Part shown: positions 15,485-24,549 of the stretch, one piece after another
Layout of the letters: each line of letters begins with the position of its first letter
Numbering within the stretch: the stretch's first letter is position 1
NCBI RefSeq assembly: GCF_017901155.1
Contig: NZ_CP072800.1
Span: forward strand, 1 to 64,000
Direction: 5' to 3'
DNA: 64,000 nucleotides
From: Candidatus Thiothrix anitrata
GTDB lineage: Bacteria; Pseudomonadota; Gammaproteobacteria; Thiotrichales; Thiotrichaceae
Notes under the pieces: model-generated
Database searches by the model: none
What the model saw: the letters and a program-made list of their open reading frames with translations, nothing else
What the model was told of the DNA's origin: nothing
Made by a program: the position numbers and the translations under genes

Positions 15485-17488
15485 TTACGGCAGTATTTTC
15501 AGCTCAACCCGACGGTTTTGCGCTTTGCCATCTGGCGTGGCGTTATCTGCAATTGGTGTGCTGGGGCCGTAACCTTTGGCACTCAGAAGTTCGGCTTTAG
15601 CACCTTTTTCCACCAAATATTTCATCACAGCTTCAGCACGGGATTGGGAGAGTTTTTCGTTGGCTGCTTTGTCACCGCTGCTGTCGGTGTGACCGCCTAC
15701 CTCGATTTTCAGATCGGGGTATTTTTTCAGGGTAACAGCGGCTTCGTCCAGAATTGGCAGGGAGGCAGCCGTGAGAACCGCTGAGCCAGTTTCAAACATG
15801 ACACCTTTCAGGTTGATGTTTTCGGTTTTGGAACAACCGACCTGATTGACTTCCGTGTTGGCGGCAGTATCGGGGCAGAGGTCATCAGCGTCGGCAACAC
15901 CATCTTTATCAGCGTCAGGAATCGCGTCACAACCTTTGTCATCAACCTTCACGCCTTCCTTGGTGTCGAGGCACTTATCGGCATCGTCAGGCACACCGTC
16001 TTTATCACCATCTGCCGGGGGCGGCGGTGGTAAATCACAACCTTTGTCATCAACTTTTACGCCTTCTTTGGTATCAAGGCACTTATCGGCATCGTCAGGC
16101 ACACCGTCTTTATCACCATCTGCCGGGGGCGGCGGTGGTAAATCACAACCTTTGTCATCAACTTTTACGCCTTCTTTGGTATCAAGGCACTTGTCGGCAT
16201 CGTCAGGAACGCCATCTTTGTCAGCATCCGCAGGAGCAGGCGGCGGTAAATCGCAACCCTTTTCATCAACTTTTACGCCTTCTTTGGTATCAAGGCACTT
16301 GTCGGCATCGTCAGGAACACCGTCTTTGTCAGCATCCGCAGGAGCGGGCGGCGGTAAATCGCAACCCTTTTCATCAACTTTCACGCCTTCTTTGGTATCA
16401 AGACACTTATCGAACTTATCAGGAATACCATCCTTATCCCCGTCTTTGGTTTCGCTTTCCAGCGTACTGGCTAAACGCTGTTTTTCTGCTGCCAATTGCT
16501 GTTTTTCGCTCTCCAAAGCAGCGAAATTTTGGCGCAATTGTGCAAATTGCTGAGAAACTTCGGCAATCGCAGAAACTTTTTGATCCATTTCCGTTACTTT
16601 GCCTTCCAGCTCACTGTTTTCAACTTTGCAGCTTTCCAACTCAGCCTTTTTGACACTAACAGCCAACTCGCCTTGCAGCGCATCCAACTTACTTTGTAAA
16701 TCACCCTTACTCTTACTCGCCTCTTCCAACTGACGCTTCAGGTCGGCGATAGTTTGATCCTGTGCGGATAAGGTCTCTTGGGTTTTACTCATCAGCTCAG
16801 TTTGTTGCTGACGTAATGTACCCAAGGAACGATTCAGAGTATCAATTTGCTGGGTGGTATTTGTGGTTTGCGTCGTGGTTACTGCCTGTGTTGGTGCTGG
16901 CTGTTGCTGCGCACCACTGTAGTACTGGTTGGTGGTGGTATAACCGTTGCGGTAGCCCATATTAGGCCATGCAAAGTTTGGTATTTGTGGCAAATACAAT
17001 TGCGGCGGCGTAGGTGGGGTAAACAATGGTGCGGGCAAAAAAGAACCGGGGGTGTAGAAGGGCATTCCCATACCAAACGGTTGTGAACCATAACGATAGT
17101 TGCTCAAGCTTGTCCCATAGGGTTGCGTGTAGTTATAGGTGTAGCCGTAGGTCGTTGGTGCTGTTGCCGTAGTCGTCGTAGCCGCCACGGGTGTTACACT
17201 GGTAGCCGCCGCCGCAGTATTAGTGGCAGTATCCGTCATGCTGGTAATGCTAGTGCTACTAGCAGGATACACATAGCCTTGGGTGGTTTCCGTTTTTTCA
17301 GTCACCGTTGTGTCTGCGGTTGCCATTGTAGCTGGTGCAACCTCACCCACACTGGTCGTCGTGGTCACCTGAGTGGTGTTAACCACCTCAGATGGCACAC
17401 TCGCCGGATCAGGAAATTTCAAAGTTTCAGCATAAGCCGACGTGACCAGCACGGAACTCATACTCAGACATGCGATGAATTTATACAT
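15485..17488 (-). CDS. OmpA-family protein with coiled coil and thrombospondin type 3 repeats
   Basis: 667 residues from ATG 17488 (GAGGAAG upstream; signal peptide MYKFIACLSMSSVLVTSAYA). The mature part has a T/A-rich stretch, a Y/P/Q-rich stretch, then a long coiled coil (about 205-345, LNRSLGTLRQQQTELMSK ...). Next come about six calcium-binding thrombospondin type 3 repeats (DKDGVPDDADKCLDTKEGV), several of them in a 36-residue unit, then the peptidoglycan-binding OmpA C-domain (VMFETGSAVLT ... GHTDSSGDKAANEKLSQSRA, QNRRVELKI). Probable outer-membrane or periplasm-spanning anchor to peptidoglycan. No beta-barrel is evident. Confidence 0.87.
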   Translation of the reverse strand: MYKFIACLSMSSVLVTSAYAETLKFPDPASVPSEVVNTTQVTTTTSVGEVAPATMATADTTVTEKTETTQGYVYPASSTSITSMTDTATNTAAAATSVTPVAATTTTATAPTTYGYTYNYTQPYGTSLSNYRYGSQPFGMGMPFYTPGSFLPAPLFTPPTPPQLYLPQIPNFAWPNMGYRNGYTTTNQYYSGAQQQPAPTQAVTTTQTTNTTQQIDTLNRSLGTLRQQQTELMSKTQETLSAQDQTIADLKRQLEEASKSKGDLQSKLDALQGELAVSVKKAELESCKVENSELEGKVTEMDQKVSAIAEVSQQFAQLRQNFAALESEKQQLAAEKQRLASTLESETKDGDKDGIPDKFDKCLDTKEGVKVDEKGCDLPPPAPADADKDGVPDDADKCLDTKEGVKVDEKGCDLPPPAPADADKDGVPDDADKCLDTKEGVKVDDKGCDLPPPPPADGDKDGVPDDADKCLDTKEGVKVDDKGCDLPPPPPADGDKDGVPDDADKCLDTKEGVKVDDKGCDAIPDADKDGVADADDLCPDTAANTEVNQVGCSKTENINLKGVMFETGSAVLTAASLPILDEAAVTLKKYPDLKIEVGGHTDSSGDKAANEKLSQSRAEAVMKYLVEKGAKAELLSAKGYGPSTPIADNATPDGKAQNRRVELKILP
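15922..16440. repeat. 108-bp in-frame tandem repeats encoding TSP3 units
   Basis: Units begin at about 16031, 16139, 16247 and 16355, with degenerate ends on both sides. Each encodes 36 residues, DxDKDGVPDDADKCLDTKEG and so on. Adjacent units are almost identical at DNA level, including third positions, so copy number should change easily by slippage or recombination. Confidence 0.85.
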
Positions 17489-17538
17489 AACAGGAATCTT
17501 CCTCATCTCAATATTTAAACTTGTTGGAATGATGCGCA

Positions 17539-17952
17539 CTAGCCCTTGCCCCCTAATGACAGGTCGCGGCGGGCGGCCGATATAGTGATAGTAAAACCTG
17601 CAATTACGTCTAGAAAAGACATAGCCGCCAAAATCAGAAACACCGAATTTCCACCCCAATCGTAAATAAGCCAAGCGGTTAAATAAGCAATCAGGACAAA
17701 CGTGGAAAACAAATGATCAAAAATCGTTACTTCTGATGTGCGGGTTGCCTTAAATAATTCCACATAAAGCGTTGCAACCCCAAGCAAAATCATGAAGTCG
17801 CCCCACGTCGGCTTCCAAATTGAACCTGATGGCAAACGCATATGGAATAACACGTTATTTAACTTTTCTGGGAAGAAACCAATCTTCACCGCCAACCAAT
17901 AAACGAGGAATAATACGCCAAATAACGGAACGAGCTGCAAAATTTTAAGCAT
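17539..17952 (-). CDS. Small inner-membrane protein, unknown function
   Basis: 137 residues from ATG 17952. The open frame runs on upstream to 18189, but the extension would overlap the divergent OmpA gene and lacks a plausible start. Four hydrophobic segments are visible (PLFGVLFLVYWLAV, FMILLGVATLYVELF, FSTFVLIAYLTAWLIY, FLILAAMSFLDVIAGFTITI). No family recognised. It is encoded just upstream of the OmpA/TSP3 gene on the same strand with 50 bp between, so co-transcription is possible. The ribosome site is weak. Confidence 0.6.
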   Translation of the reverse strand: MLKILQLVPLFGVLFLVYWLAVKIGFFPEKLNNVLFHMRLPSGSIWKPTWGDFMILLGVATLYVELFKATRTSEVTIFDHLFSTFVLIAYLTAWLIYDWGGNSVFLILAAMSFLDVIAGFTITISAARRDLSLGGKG

Positions 17953-18143
17953 GACTGTGGCACTATCAGTGAGTTGCGTGCCGCTAAGTATAAAACAAAG
18001 CCTAGCTGTCGTCAGGCATAACTCCCACAAATGTTCGTTCGTCGGATGAATTTGTGGTTTTCTGGCAACACACCCTATAGTTCGCACAAGTGTCATCCCA
18101 TAGCCATAACTAAGACACGCAACGAAAAAAAGAGATAATAAAC

Positions 18144-20765
18144 ATGAATAATAAATATTTTCAGCTTTCCTCACGGGCTCTTTTACCACTGCTGTTCTGC
18201 TCTGCTACGGTGTTAGCTGGCGATGGCGGTGTTGACGCGCCTTACGGACACATCCCCCCCCCTCAAAATGCGCTTACCTTCGAAAACGAGCAGATAGCTG
18301 ATGTCAGTTGTGATAGCGGCGATCCGTCACGTGGCGAGTGCGCTAATGTTGCCAGTGCTGCTGCGGCTGCGCCCGATTCGATGCGACAAGCCAAACAACT
18401 GAGCAACGAAAGCGATGGTTTCATTGAAGATGCTACAGCGACTGGAGCACCTAGCCTGAATACCGGCTATGTCGGCGGCAACACCCGCATTGGTATCGGT
18501 ATTGATTCCGAATTCAAAGGCAAAGCTGATTTGAGCCACGTGTTTACCGAAACCGAAGACACTGCGGTTATTGGTCAAGGTTACATCGGTGTTAACCCGA
18601 AAAAAGACGATAACAAAGGTCACATTACTGGCGCGGGTGCAAAACTAAACTACCACTGGGTATCCAAGGACGAAGCAGGCCAAGCCACACACGTCAATAA
18701 AGTCTTTGGTGCGTATGACCAAAACGGCTCATCCGACAAAGACGGCAAACAAGCGAAAAAAGTAACCGTAGGTTACGGGCAAGAACGTGAAAATATGTTC
18801 TGGTCAGGTAGCGTCATGAAAGGTTTGAGTGACAAATTTGATACCGGGCAAAAAGACAAGCATGGCAACACCATTTACGAAAAAGGCTATGACTGGGGCG
18901 TGGGCGGTCGCTTGGGTACCTTTATTGCCGATCAGCAAATGCGCGTTCAAGGCGGTTTGGACTACGAATGGGGCACCGAAAACGCTGCCAACGAAAGTAA
19001 AGCCAAACAAGTGACCTTAACAGGTGGCGTGGAAAAATTCTTCCCCGATAGCCCGCACAGCGTTAATGCCAATGTTGACGTTTACAAAAAATCCGGCGGC
19101 TATGTCGAAGGTGACCAAAAAGCAGAAGTGCGGGGTGGCGTAGGCTATCGCTATGACTTGGCTAGTGAAGCCGGTATCTGGCAGGCTGACAAAATGTATC
19201 GCCGGGTACGTACCGAAATTCCGGGCGAAGAAATCAAACAACCGCCTAAAGTCGAGCGCAAACTGGTTAAGCACACCATGGAACTGGAAGCGGATAGCTT
19301 CTTCAAAGTCGACAGTGCCAAATTAACCGCTGAAGCTCAAGAGCGCATGAATAGCGTCATGGCAAAAATGCGCGAATGCGGTTACGAAGGCAATGTTCGC
19401 ATTACCGGCAACACCTGTGATATTGGCTCGACTGCACACAATCAAAAACTCTCAGAACGCCGCGCCAGCAGCGTCCGCGAGTTCTTGATTAAACACGGCT
19501 TCCCAGCTGACACCTTACTCGCACAAGGCTTAGGCGAAAGCAGCCCGAAATACCCCAACACTCCGGCCGAGCGTCATAAAAACCGCCGGGTTGACGTGGA
19601 ATATGTGTGCTACCAAAATGAGTACAAAGACAAAGTGGTACAAGAAGGCGGCGTAACCCGCACTGACCCGAAAGTCGTCTGGAAGCAAGAGCTGATCCCA
19701 ACACCACCACTGTGGGTACGTCAGGGTCTGCGTAACGTTGCTGATCACAAACAACGGGTTGACACCTACAAAACCACTGCGGGCGGTGAAGCAAAAGTCT
19801 GTGGCGCACCTGTCGCGAAAGATGATGGTGAATTCAGTGTTGTTAAGGGCAATACCAAAATCCTTGACCTGCTCAATAACGATGAAATTTGTGACCCGGC
19901 CACCAAAATCACTCAGGTGATGTGTGGTACTGAAGATGTATCCCCATCCATCACTAGTGATGGTAAAGACTTCACTGTCAACACGGGTGATACAACTGAT
20001 GTAGGCACTAAGCAGTGTACTTACACGATTACAGACAGCAAAGGTAACACTAGCAGTGCTAATTTCTCCGTAACGGTTACGGCTGCCAATACTGGCACTG
20101 CTCCCATTGCAAAAGACGATGTGTATAGCATAGCAATCACTGTTGGAAATGTTTTAGAAGACAATGGTAATGGCGCAGATGAAGATCCAAATGGTGATGC
20201 CACTACATTACAAGTTAGCGTGGCAAATCCAACAAGTTCTTTGGGTGGCACAATCGTTATGCAACCGAATGGCTCATTCACATTTGATCATAACGACAAT
20301 GTAGGCGATCATGTATTCACTTACACCATCACGGATGAAGAGGGACTGACGGCCACCGCGACTATTACGATTCCTGTATTAGCATCAGACGTTAGCAATC
20401 CTAGTGGTGGTAGTTGCCCAGTGGATACCAACAAAACTGGCTCTTTAACCTATCAATACAGAAATACTGCACCGTTAGATGTAAAAACCATCGACGTAAC
20501 GTCTTTCTTAACCGATGGAAAAACAGCGTCAGATATTGAGTCAGTTTCATTCTCTGAGAACTCGACAGTCACTAGTGAAGGAGTCTATTCCTCTTCGCAA
20601 AATGGCAGTCTTCATGCAGGTAATGCAAACATTAGTGGCTCGACCATTACGTTCACGCCTAGTGCAGCAACCTATTGCGCTACTGCACTGAAAACGTTCT
20701 ACATCAAGTTGAAAGATTGTGACACACCAATCAAAGTAGACTTTACCTTCCTTGCCAACCCATAA
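18144..20765 (+). CDS. Large OmpA-family surface protein with cadherin-like domains
   Basis: 873 residues. Signal peptide MNNKYFQLSSRALLPLLFCS ... VLA|GDGG. Residues about 100-350 alternate in a way that fits an outer-membrane beta-barrel (YIGVNPKKDD, GAGAKLNYHW, VTVGYGQERENMFWSGSV). An OmpA peptidoglycan-binding domain follows at about 375-490 (LEADSFFKVDSAKL, LSERRASSVREFLIKHGF, HKNRRVDVEYVC). After that come two tandem Ig/cadherin-like domains starting APVAKDDGEFSVVKG and APIAKDDVYSIAITVG, each with the TYTITD motif, and a C-terminal Cys-containing beta domain. Having adhesin-like domains after the OmpA domain is unusual. Divergent from the membrane protein at 17539. A strong terminator follows. 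Confidence 0.82.
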   Translation: MNNKYFQLSSRALLPLLFCSATVLAGDGGVDAPYGHIPPPQNALTFENEQIADVSCDSGDPSRGECANVASAAAAAPDSMRQAKQLSNESDGFIEDATATGAPSLNTGYVGGNTRIGIGIDSEFKGKADLSHVFTETEDTAVIGQGYIGVNPKKDDNKGHITGAGAKLNYHWVSKDEAGQATHVNKVFGAYDQNGSSDKDGKQAKKVTVGYGQERENMFWSGSVMKGLSDKFDTGQKDKHGNTIYEKGYDWGVGGRLGTFIADQQMRVQGGLDYEWGTENAANESKAKQVTLTGGVEKFFPDSPHSVNANVDVYKKSGGYVEGDQKAEVRGGVGYRYDLASEAGIWQADKMYRRVRTEIPGEEIKQPPKVERKLVKHTMELEADSFFKVDSAKLTAEAQERMNSVMAKMRECGYEGNVRITGNTCDIGSTAHNQKLSERRASSVREFLIKHGFPADTLLAQGLGESSPKYPNTPAERHKNRRVDVEYVCYQNEYKDKVVQEGGVTRTDPKVVWKQELIPTPPLWVRQGLRNVADHKQRVDTYKTTAGGEAKVCGAPVAKDDGEFSVVKGNTKILDLLNNDEICDPATKITQVMCGTEDVSPSITSDGKDFTVNTGDTTDVGTKQCTYTITDSKGNTSSANFSVTVTAANTGTAPIAKDDVYSIAITVGNVLEDNGNGADEDPNGDATTLQVSVANPTSSLGGTIVMQPNGSFTFDHNDNVGDHVFTYTITDEEGLTATATITIPVLASDVSNPSGGSCPVDTNKTGSLTYQYRNTAPLDVKTIDVTSFLTDGKTASDIESVSFSENSTVTSEGVYSSSQNGSLHAGNANISGSTITFTPSAATYCATALKTFYIKLKDCDTPIKVDFTFLANP

Positions 20766-20786
20766 GTTAGCAAAGAGCGCGTAAAC

Positions 20787-20817
20787 AAAAGCCGCTGGGG
20801 AAACTCAGCGGCTTTTT
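20787..20817. terminator. Bidirectional intrinsic terminator
   Basis: AAAAGCCGCTG, an 8-nt loop, then CAGCGGCTTTTT. It lies 21 bp after the OmpA/cadherin gene stop and just before the ubiB stop, with an A-run on the left and T-run on the right, so it can serve both convergent genes. Confidence 0.88.
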
Positions 20818-20821
20818 GCGT

Positions 20822-22393
20822 TTAGCGATAGGCGTTAAAGATTTGCACACCCAAAAAAGCGAGGATACCAATCACAATCAAGGTTTGATTGATACGCTGG
20901 GAACGCCGCATTTCCTGACGCATCGCTTCCAGTTGCTGCGACTCCCACTGCATTTTGAGCTTGTGCTGGGTGGTTTGCTGCATAATGTCGTGCAACATAT
21001 TCGGCATGTAGGGCAAGTTTTCAAGGAACTTCGGTAAGTTTACTTTTGCGCCATTGAACAGAGCACGCACCCCGACTTGCTCATCCATCCAGCGTTCAAT
21101 AAACGGTTTAGCGGTCGACCACAAATCCAAATCAGGATAAAGCTGGCGACCTAAGCCTTCGATATTCAGCAAGGTTTTTTGCAGCAAAACCAATTGCGGT
21201 TGCACTTCCATATTAAAACGTCGTGCAGTCTGGAACAGGCGCAGCAAAAACTGCCCAAAAGATATGTCTTTAATCGGCAGGTTGAAAATCGGTTCACATA
21301 CCGAACGAATCGCCGATTCAAATTCATCCACACGAGTGGAAGGCGGAACCCAGCCCGATTCTACGTGTAATTCTGCTACCCGTTTGTAATCACGCTGGAA
21401 AAAGGCATAGAAGTTTTCCGCCAGATAACGTTTATCCGCTGGAGACAGCGTGCCGACAATGCCGAAATCCACCGCGATGTATTGCGGGTCATTCGGATTA
21501 CTAGGGTCAATGAAAATATTGCCGGGGTGCATATCCGCGTGAAAAAAGTTGTGGCGGAATACTTGAGTAAAAAAGATTTCCACACCTAATTCGCCCAGCC
21601 GTTTGAAATTCACCCCCAACTCGCGCAAGCGTGGAATATCGCCCACTGGTACACCGTAAATGCGCTCCATCACAATCACATTGGGGTGAGTGTAATCCCA
21701 GTAAATTTCCGGCACGTACAAGGTGGGATTTGCCTCGAAATTGCGGCGAATTTGGCTGGCATTCGCGGCTTCGCGCATCATATCGAGTTCGTCGAAAATG
21801 GTTTTTTCATATTCGGCAACCACGTCCACCGGGCGCAAGCGGCGGGCTTCTTTCCAGTAGCGTTGCAGCAAACCCGCCATTAAATACATCAGTTCCACAT
21901 CTTGGCGGATGGTTTTGTCGATGCCGGGGCGCAACACTTTCACCACCACTTCTTTGCCATCCCACAATTGTGCGGCATGGACTTGAGCGATGGAAGCGGA
22001 TGCCAGCGGGTCGGTTTCAAACCGTTGGAACACTTCGGTGACGGATTTGCCGTAAGCCTTTTCAATCATTTTCCGCGCTTCGAGACTGGAAAACGGCGGC
22101 ACGCGGTCTTGCAAACGGGTCAATTCAGCCGCAATGTCGTCCGGCAATAAATCGCGGCGGGTGGAAAGCATTTGCCCAAATTTGATGAAAATGGGCCCTA
22201 AATCTTCCAAAGCGCGGCGGATGCGTTCCCCACGTGGGCGAGTTTCTTGTTTACCCCAATTCCAAGGGGAAATGTGATAAACAAACGCCAGCGGGCGCAT
22301 GAAGGGGATGTTGAAAACGAGTTCGTCCAAGCCGTGGCGGATAAAGACACTGTTGATCGTCCACAGACGCAGGATGCGGGTGAAGGGTTTCAT
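20822..22393 (-). CDS. ubiB: Ubiquinone biosynthesis protein kinase-like UbiB
   Basis: Atypical ABC1/ADCK kinase-like ATPase needed for the aerobic ubiquinone pathway. 523 residues, normal length. The KxGQ signature region [16 protein letters not shown], the Ala-rich loop [13 protein letters not shown], the catalytic-loop [10 protein letters not shown] and metal-binding VDFGIVG are all visible; the C-terminus has a hydrophobic membrane anchor ([15 protein letters not shown]). UbiE and UbiJ are not adjacent here. Nine bp separate it from the DUF2058 gene upstream, which suggests an operon. Confidence 0.95.
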   Translation of the reverse strand: MKPFTRILRLWTINSVFIRHGLDELVFNIPFMRPLAFVYHISPWNWGKQETRPRGERIRRALEDLGPIFIKFGQMLSTRRDLLPDDIAAELTRLQDRVPPFSSLEARKMIEKAYGKSVTEVFQRFETDPLASASIAQVHAAQLWDGKEVVVKVLRPGIDKTIRQDVELMYLMAGLLQRYWKEARRLRPVDVVAEYEKTIFDELDMMREAANASQIRRNFEANPTLYVPEIYWDYTHPNVIVMERIYGVPVGDIPRLRELGVNFKRLGELGVEIFFTQVFRHNFFHADMHPGNIFIDPSNPNDPQYIAVDFGIVGTLSPADKRYLAENFYAFFQRDYKRVAELHVESGWVPPSTRVDEFESAIRSVCEPIFNLPIKDISFGQFLLRLFQTARRFNMEVQPQLVLLQKTLLNIEGLGRQLYPDLDLWSTAKPFIERWMDEQVGVRALFNGAKVNLPKFLENLPYMPNMLHDIMQQTTQHKLKMQWESQQLEAMRQEMRRSQRINQTLIVIGILAFLGVQIFNAYR

Positions 22394-22402
22394 TTAGGGT
22401 GT

Positions 22403-22972
22403 TTACCACATCAAATCGTCAGGGATTTTGAAATCGGCGTAAGGGTCGTCTGCGGCGGCTGCCTGTTGTTCCAGACTGCCCGCATTTTGCACTAGAATAC
22501 AAGCGGCATCGCGTTGCGCAATTTTTTCCGCAATTTGGCGCGGAACCAGCTCGTAACCGTCACCGAATTTGACCAAAGCAATCACCCCGTAAGCGAGTTG
22601 ATCTTGCAGTAAATCAGTAACGTAGATTTTTTTCACCTTGCTGCCATCGGCAAATTGGTAAGCCAAACCACCGTGCTTGCGGTCAATCCGATTCAGCTCA
22701 ATCAGTTGTTTAACTTGTGCTTGAATGGCTTTTTGTTGGGCTTGTTCGCGTTGGATGCGGTTGAGTTCTTTGGAACGTTCAGCCTTTTCTTGCAAGGCTT
22801 TTTCCGCTAATAACTTGGCTTCGTCCACTAACGATTCGCCGGTTTTATGGGCTTTCTTTTGGGCTTTAGCGGTATGATTATGGGCTTTTTTACGCTGCTC
22901 GCGCTCAGCCGCATCGGCTTTGGATTTGTCGATTAAGCCAGCTTTGAGGAGTTGCTCGTGTAGTGATGCCAT
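22403..22972 (-). CDS. DUF2058 (YaiL-type) protein
   Basis: 189 residues from ATG 22972; a longer frame exists upstream but homologues start MASLHEQLLKAGL. The N-terminal half is highly charged and probably coiled (AAEREQRKKAHNHTAKAQKK ...). The C-terminal part, RIDRKHGGLAYQFADGSKVK ... LVPRQIAEKIAQRD, is the conserved DUF2058 region. The family is described as nucleoprotein- or polynucleotide-associated; the biochemical role is unknown. Directly upstream of ubiB on the same strand. Confidence 0.82.
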   Translation of the reverse strand: MASLHEQLLKAGLIDKSKADAAEREQRKKAHNHTAKAQKKAHKTGESLVDEAKLLAEKALQEKAERSKELNRIQREQAQQKAIQAQVKQLIELNRIDRKHGGLAYQFADGSKVKKIYVTDLLQDQLAYGVIALVKFGDGYELVPRQIAEKIAQRDAACILVQNAGSLEQQAAAADDPYADFKIPDDLMW

Positions 22973-23089
22973 GTGGAAATCCATCAGATAAACGGTTGAT
23001 GGCAGATAGTATACCATTTTGCAGCAGATCAAGGCATCCGCGCACATTCCTGTTAGGATGGCGGCATATCAGTAAGTAAAGAGGTTGTT

Positions 23090-23761
23090 ATGCAACAAGA
23101 AAATATACGCTGCATTCCCGTGTGGTCGGGTTGGGTGCGGTTAACCCATTGGCTGATCGCGTTTGGGGTGCTGTTTCAAATCGTAAGTGCTTGGGCGATT
23201 CAACACGGCAATGTCGATTACGCTTTTTGGCGCGACTGGCACATAATCGGTGGGCAATTGCTGTTAATCAGTGTGGTGGGGCGGATTATTTTGCTGTTTT
23301 TATTGCCAGGAAGCGGACATTGGCGAGCGTTATTACCGGATAAAGCGCAGTGGGATGGGCTGTTGCAAATGGCACGTTTTTACCTGAGTTTTGGAAAATT
23401 TCCGTTGCCAAACTGGTTCGCGCACAATCCGCTGTGGCGGCAATTGTACCCACTGTTGTGGTTGGTGTTGATCGCAGCTTGTGCTACGGGATTGGTGTAT
23501 AACGCGCCGTATACCTTGGCGGGTTTATCCATGCACAGCTTGCACGGCAATTTAGCTGTGCTGATCAGCGGCTTTGTGATTTTGCACGTGCTGGCGGCGT
23601 TTTTGCACGATTTGAAAGGCAAAGGCGCGGCAATTTCGGGCATGATTAACGGTTTGCGCTATTTCCACGTCGCTGCGGCGCATAAACCACCGCCGGAAAC
23701 GCCGTTTAAGGGCAGTACCCCGCCAGTTTATGTGTCGGTGGATAGTATTAAGCGGCAGTAA
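23090..23761 (+). CDS. Cytochrome b561 family protein
   Basis: 223 residues, ATG 23090 with AGAGG upstream. Diheme b-type inner-membrane electron carrier; the partner is unknown. Transmembrane helices are visible at about 15-36, 48-72, 118-142 and 152-178. Candidate haem-ligand histidines lie in VRLTHWLIAF, RDWHIIGGQ, SLHGNLAVL and VILHVLAAFLHD, the usual pattern of the Ni/Fe-hydrogenase-type cytochrome b561 domain. It stands alone on this strand. Confidence 0.88.
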   Translation: MQQENIRCIPVWSGWVRLTHWLIAFGVLFQIVSAWAIQHGNVDYAFWRDWHIIGGQLLLISVVGRIILLFLLPGSGHWRALLPDKAQWDGLLQMARFYLSFGKFPLPNWFAHNPLWRQLYPLLWLVLIAACATGLVYNAPYTLAGLSMHSLHGNLAVLISGFVILHVLAAFLHDLKGKGAAISGMINGLRYFHVAAAHKPPPETPFKGSTPPVYVSVDSIKRQ

Positions 23762-23826
23762 TTTACTCAGTAATTTCTGGCTACTTTTGTTAGCATCATG
23801 GCTACGTTCCAATGAGAGAAGTAGCC

Positions 23827-24015
23827 ATGAGTGCAACAGCCCATTCCACATCAAAAAAACTGCCACCTGTAAAACAACTTAACATATACAGTACGCATCT
23901 ACGCTGGAAACAAAAATACCCTTTGGCAACAGGCTTCACTCTTTGGGAACTAGCTAACTTATACCAAGACACAAGAGCTACTTACGTATCACTTCCGGTA
24001 TGGCAGCAAAACTGA
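23827..24015 (+). CDS. Short hypothetical protein
   Basis: 62 codons from ATG 23827 (weak GAGAGAAG upstream); ATG 23812 in the same frame gives 67. Basic N-terminus, no signal peptide, no recognised family. It precedes the R-M-S gene by 36 bp and may simply be leader sequence. Confidence 0.3.
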   Translation: MSATAHSTSKKLPPVKQLNIYSTHLRWKQKYPLATGFTLWELANLYQDTRATYVSLPVWQQN

Positions 24016-24051
24016 GCTGCATCCGCCCAAGCACAAGGATTTCTTACTTCA

Positions 24052-24549
24052 ATGATCACTAAGGATAACTTCCAAGCTGTCTTGACCACTTTAGGCTTTA
24101 CGCAAGATCGTGAATTATTCATTAAAAAATTCACTCATTGTGACCGTCAGCTTACCGTTGATTTCGCTAATGAAAAACTGATTTACCCTGAAAAAATCAA
24201 TGACCAACGCGGTATCATTATTAATGAAAGGCAAACTTGTAACTTTTCCGCCAACGAAAATTTTGTTGTCTTTGAATGTGTCTACCGCCTGCTAGAGAAA
24301 GGCTACAAACCTGAGTGCATCGAGCTTGAACCAAAATGGAAATTGGGACACGGTGCGAGTGGTGGGCGTGCAGATATTTTAGTCCGAGATGCGGAAGGTA
24401 AATCTCTACTAATTATAGAATGCAAGAATGCAGGCAGTGACTTTAATAAACACTGGAAAAAAACGCTGGAAGATGGCGACCAACTGTTTGGTTATGCCAG
24501 CAAGAACCGAGTGCCGCGTTCTTGTGCCTGTACGCTGCCGATTGGTTAG
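24052..24549 (+). pseudogene. R-M-S gene, N-terminal restriction-domain fragment (frameshifted)
   Basis: Start MITKDNFQAVLTTLGF with AAGGA upstream. The PD-(D/E)xK nuclease motif is visible as GGRADILVRDAEGKSLLIIECK (Asp ... Glu-x-Lys), typical of the HsdR-like N-domain found fused to type I methylases. The frame is lost at about 24508: the sequence reads LFGYASKNR here, and the expected continuation FLCLYAADWLDDEVVY is in the -1 frame. A single missing base explains it. Without repair the product is a 165-residue nuclease fragment with a spurious tail. Confidence 0.8.

Noticed and set aside
15930-16430. Regularly spaced repeats that could be mistaken for a CRISPR array
   Set aside because: The 108-bp units are contiguous, in frame, and encode TSP3 calcium-binding repeats; there are no spacers.
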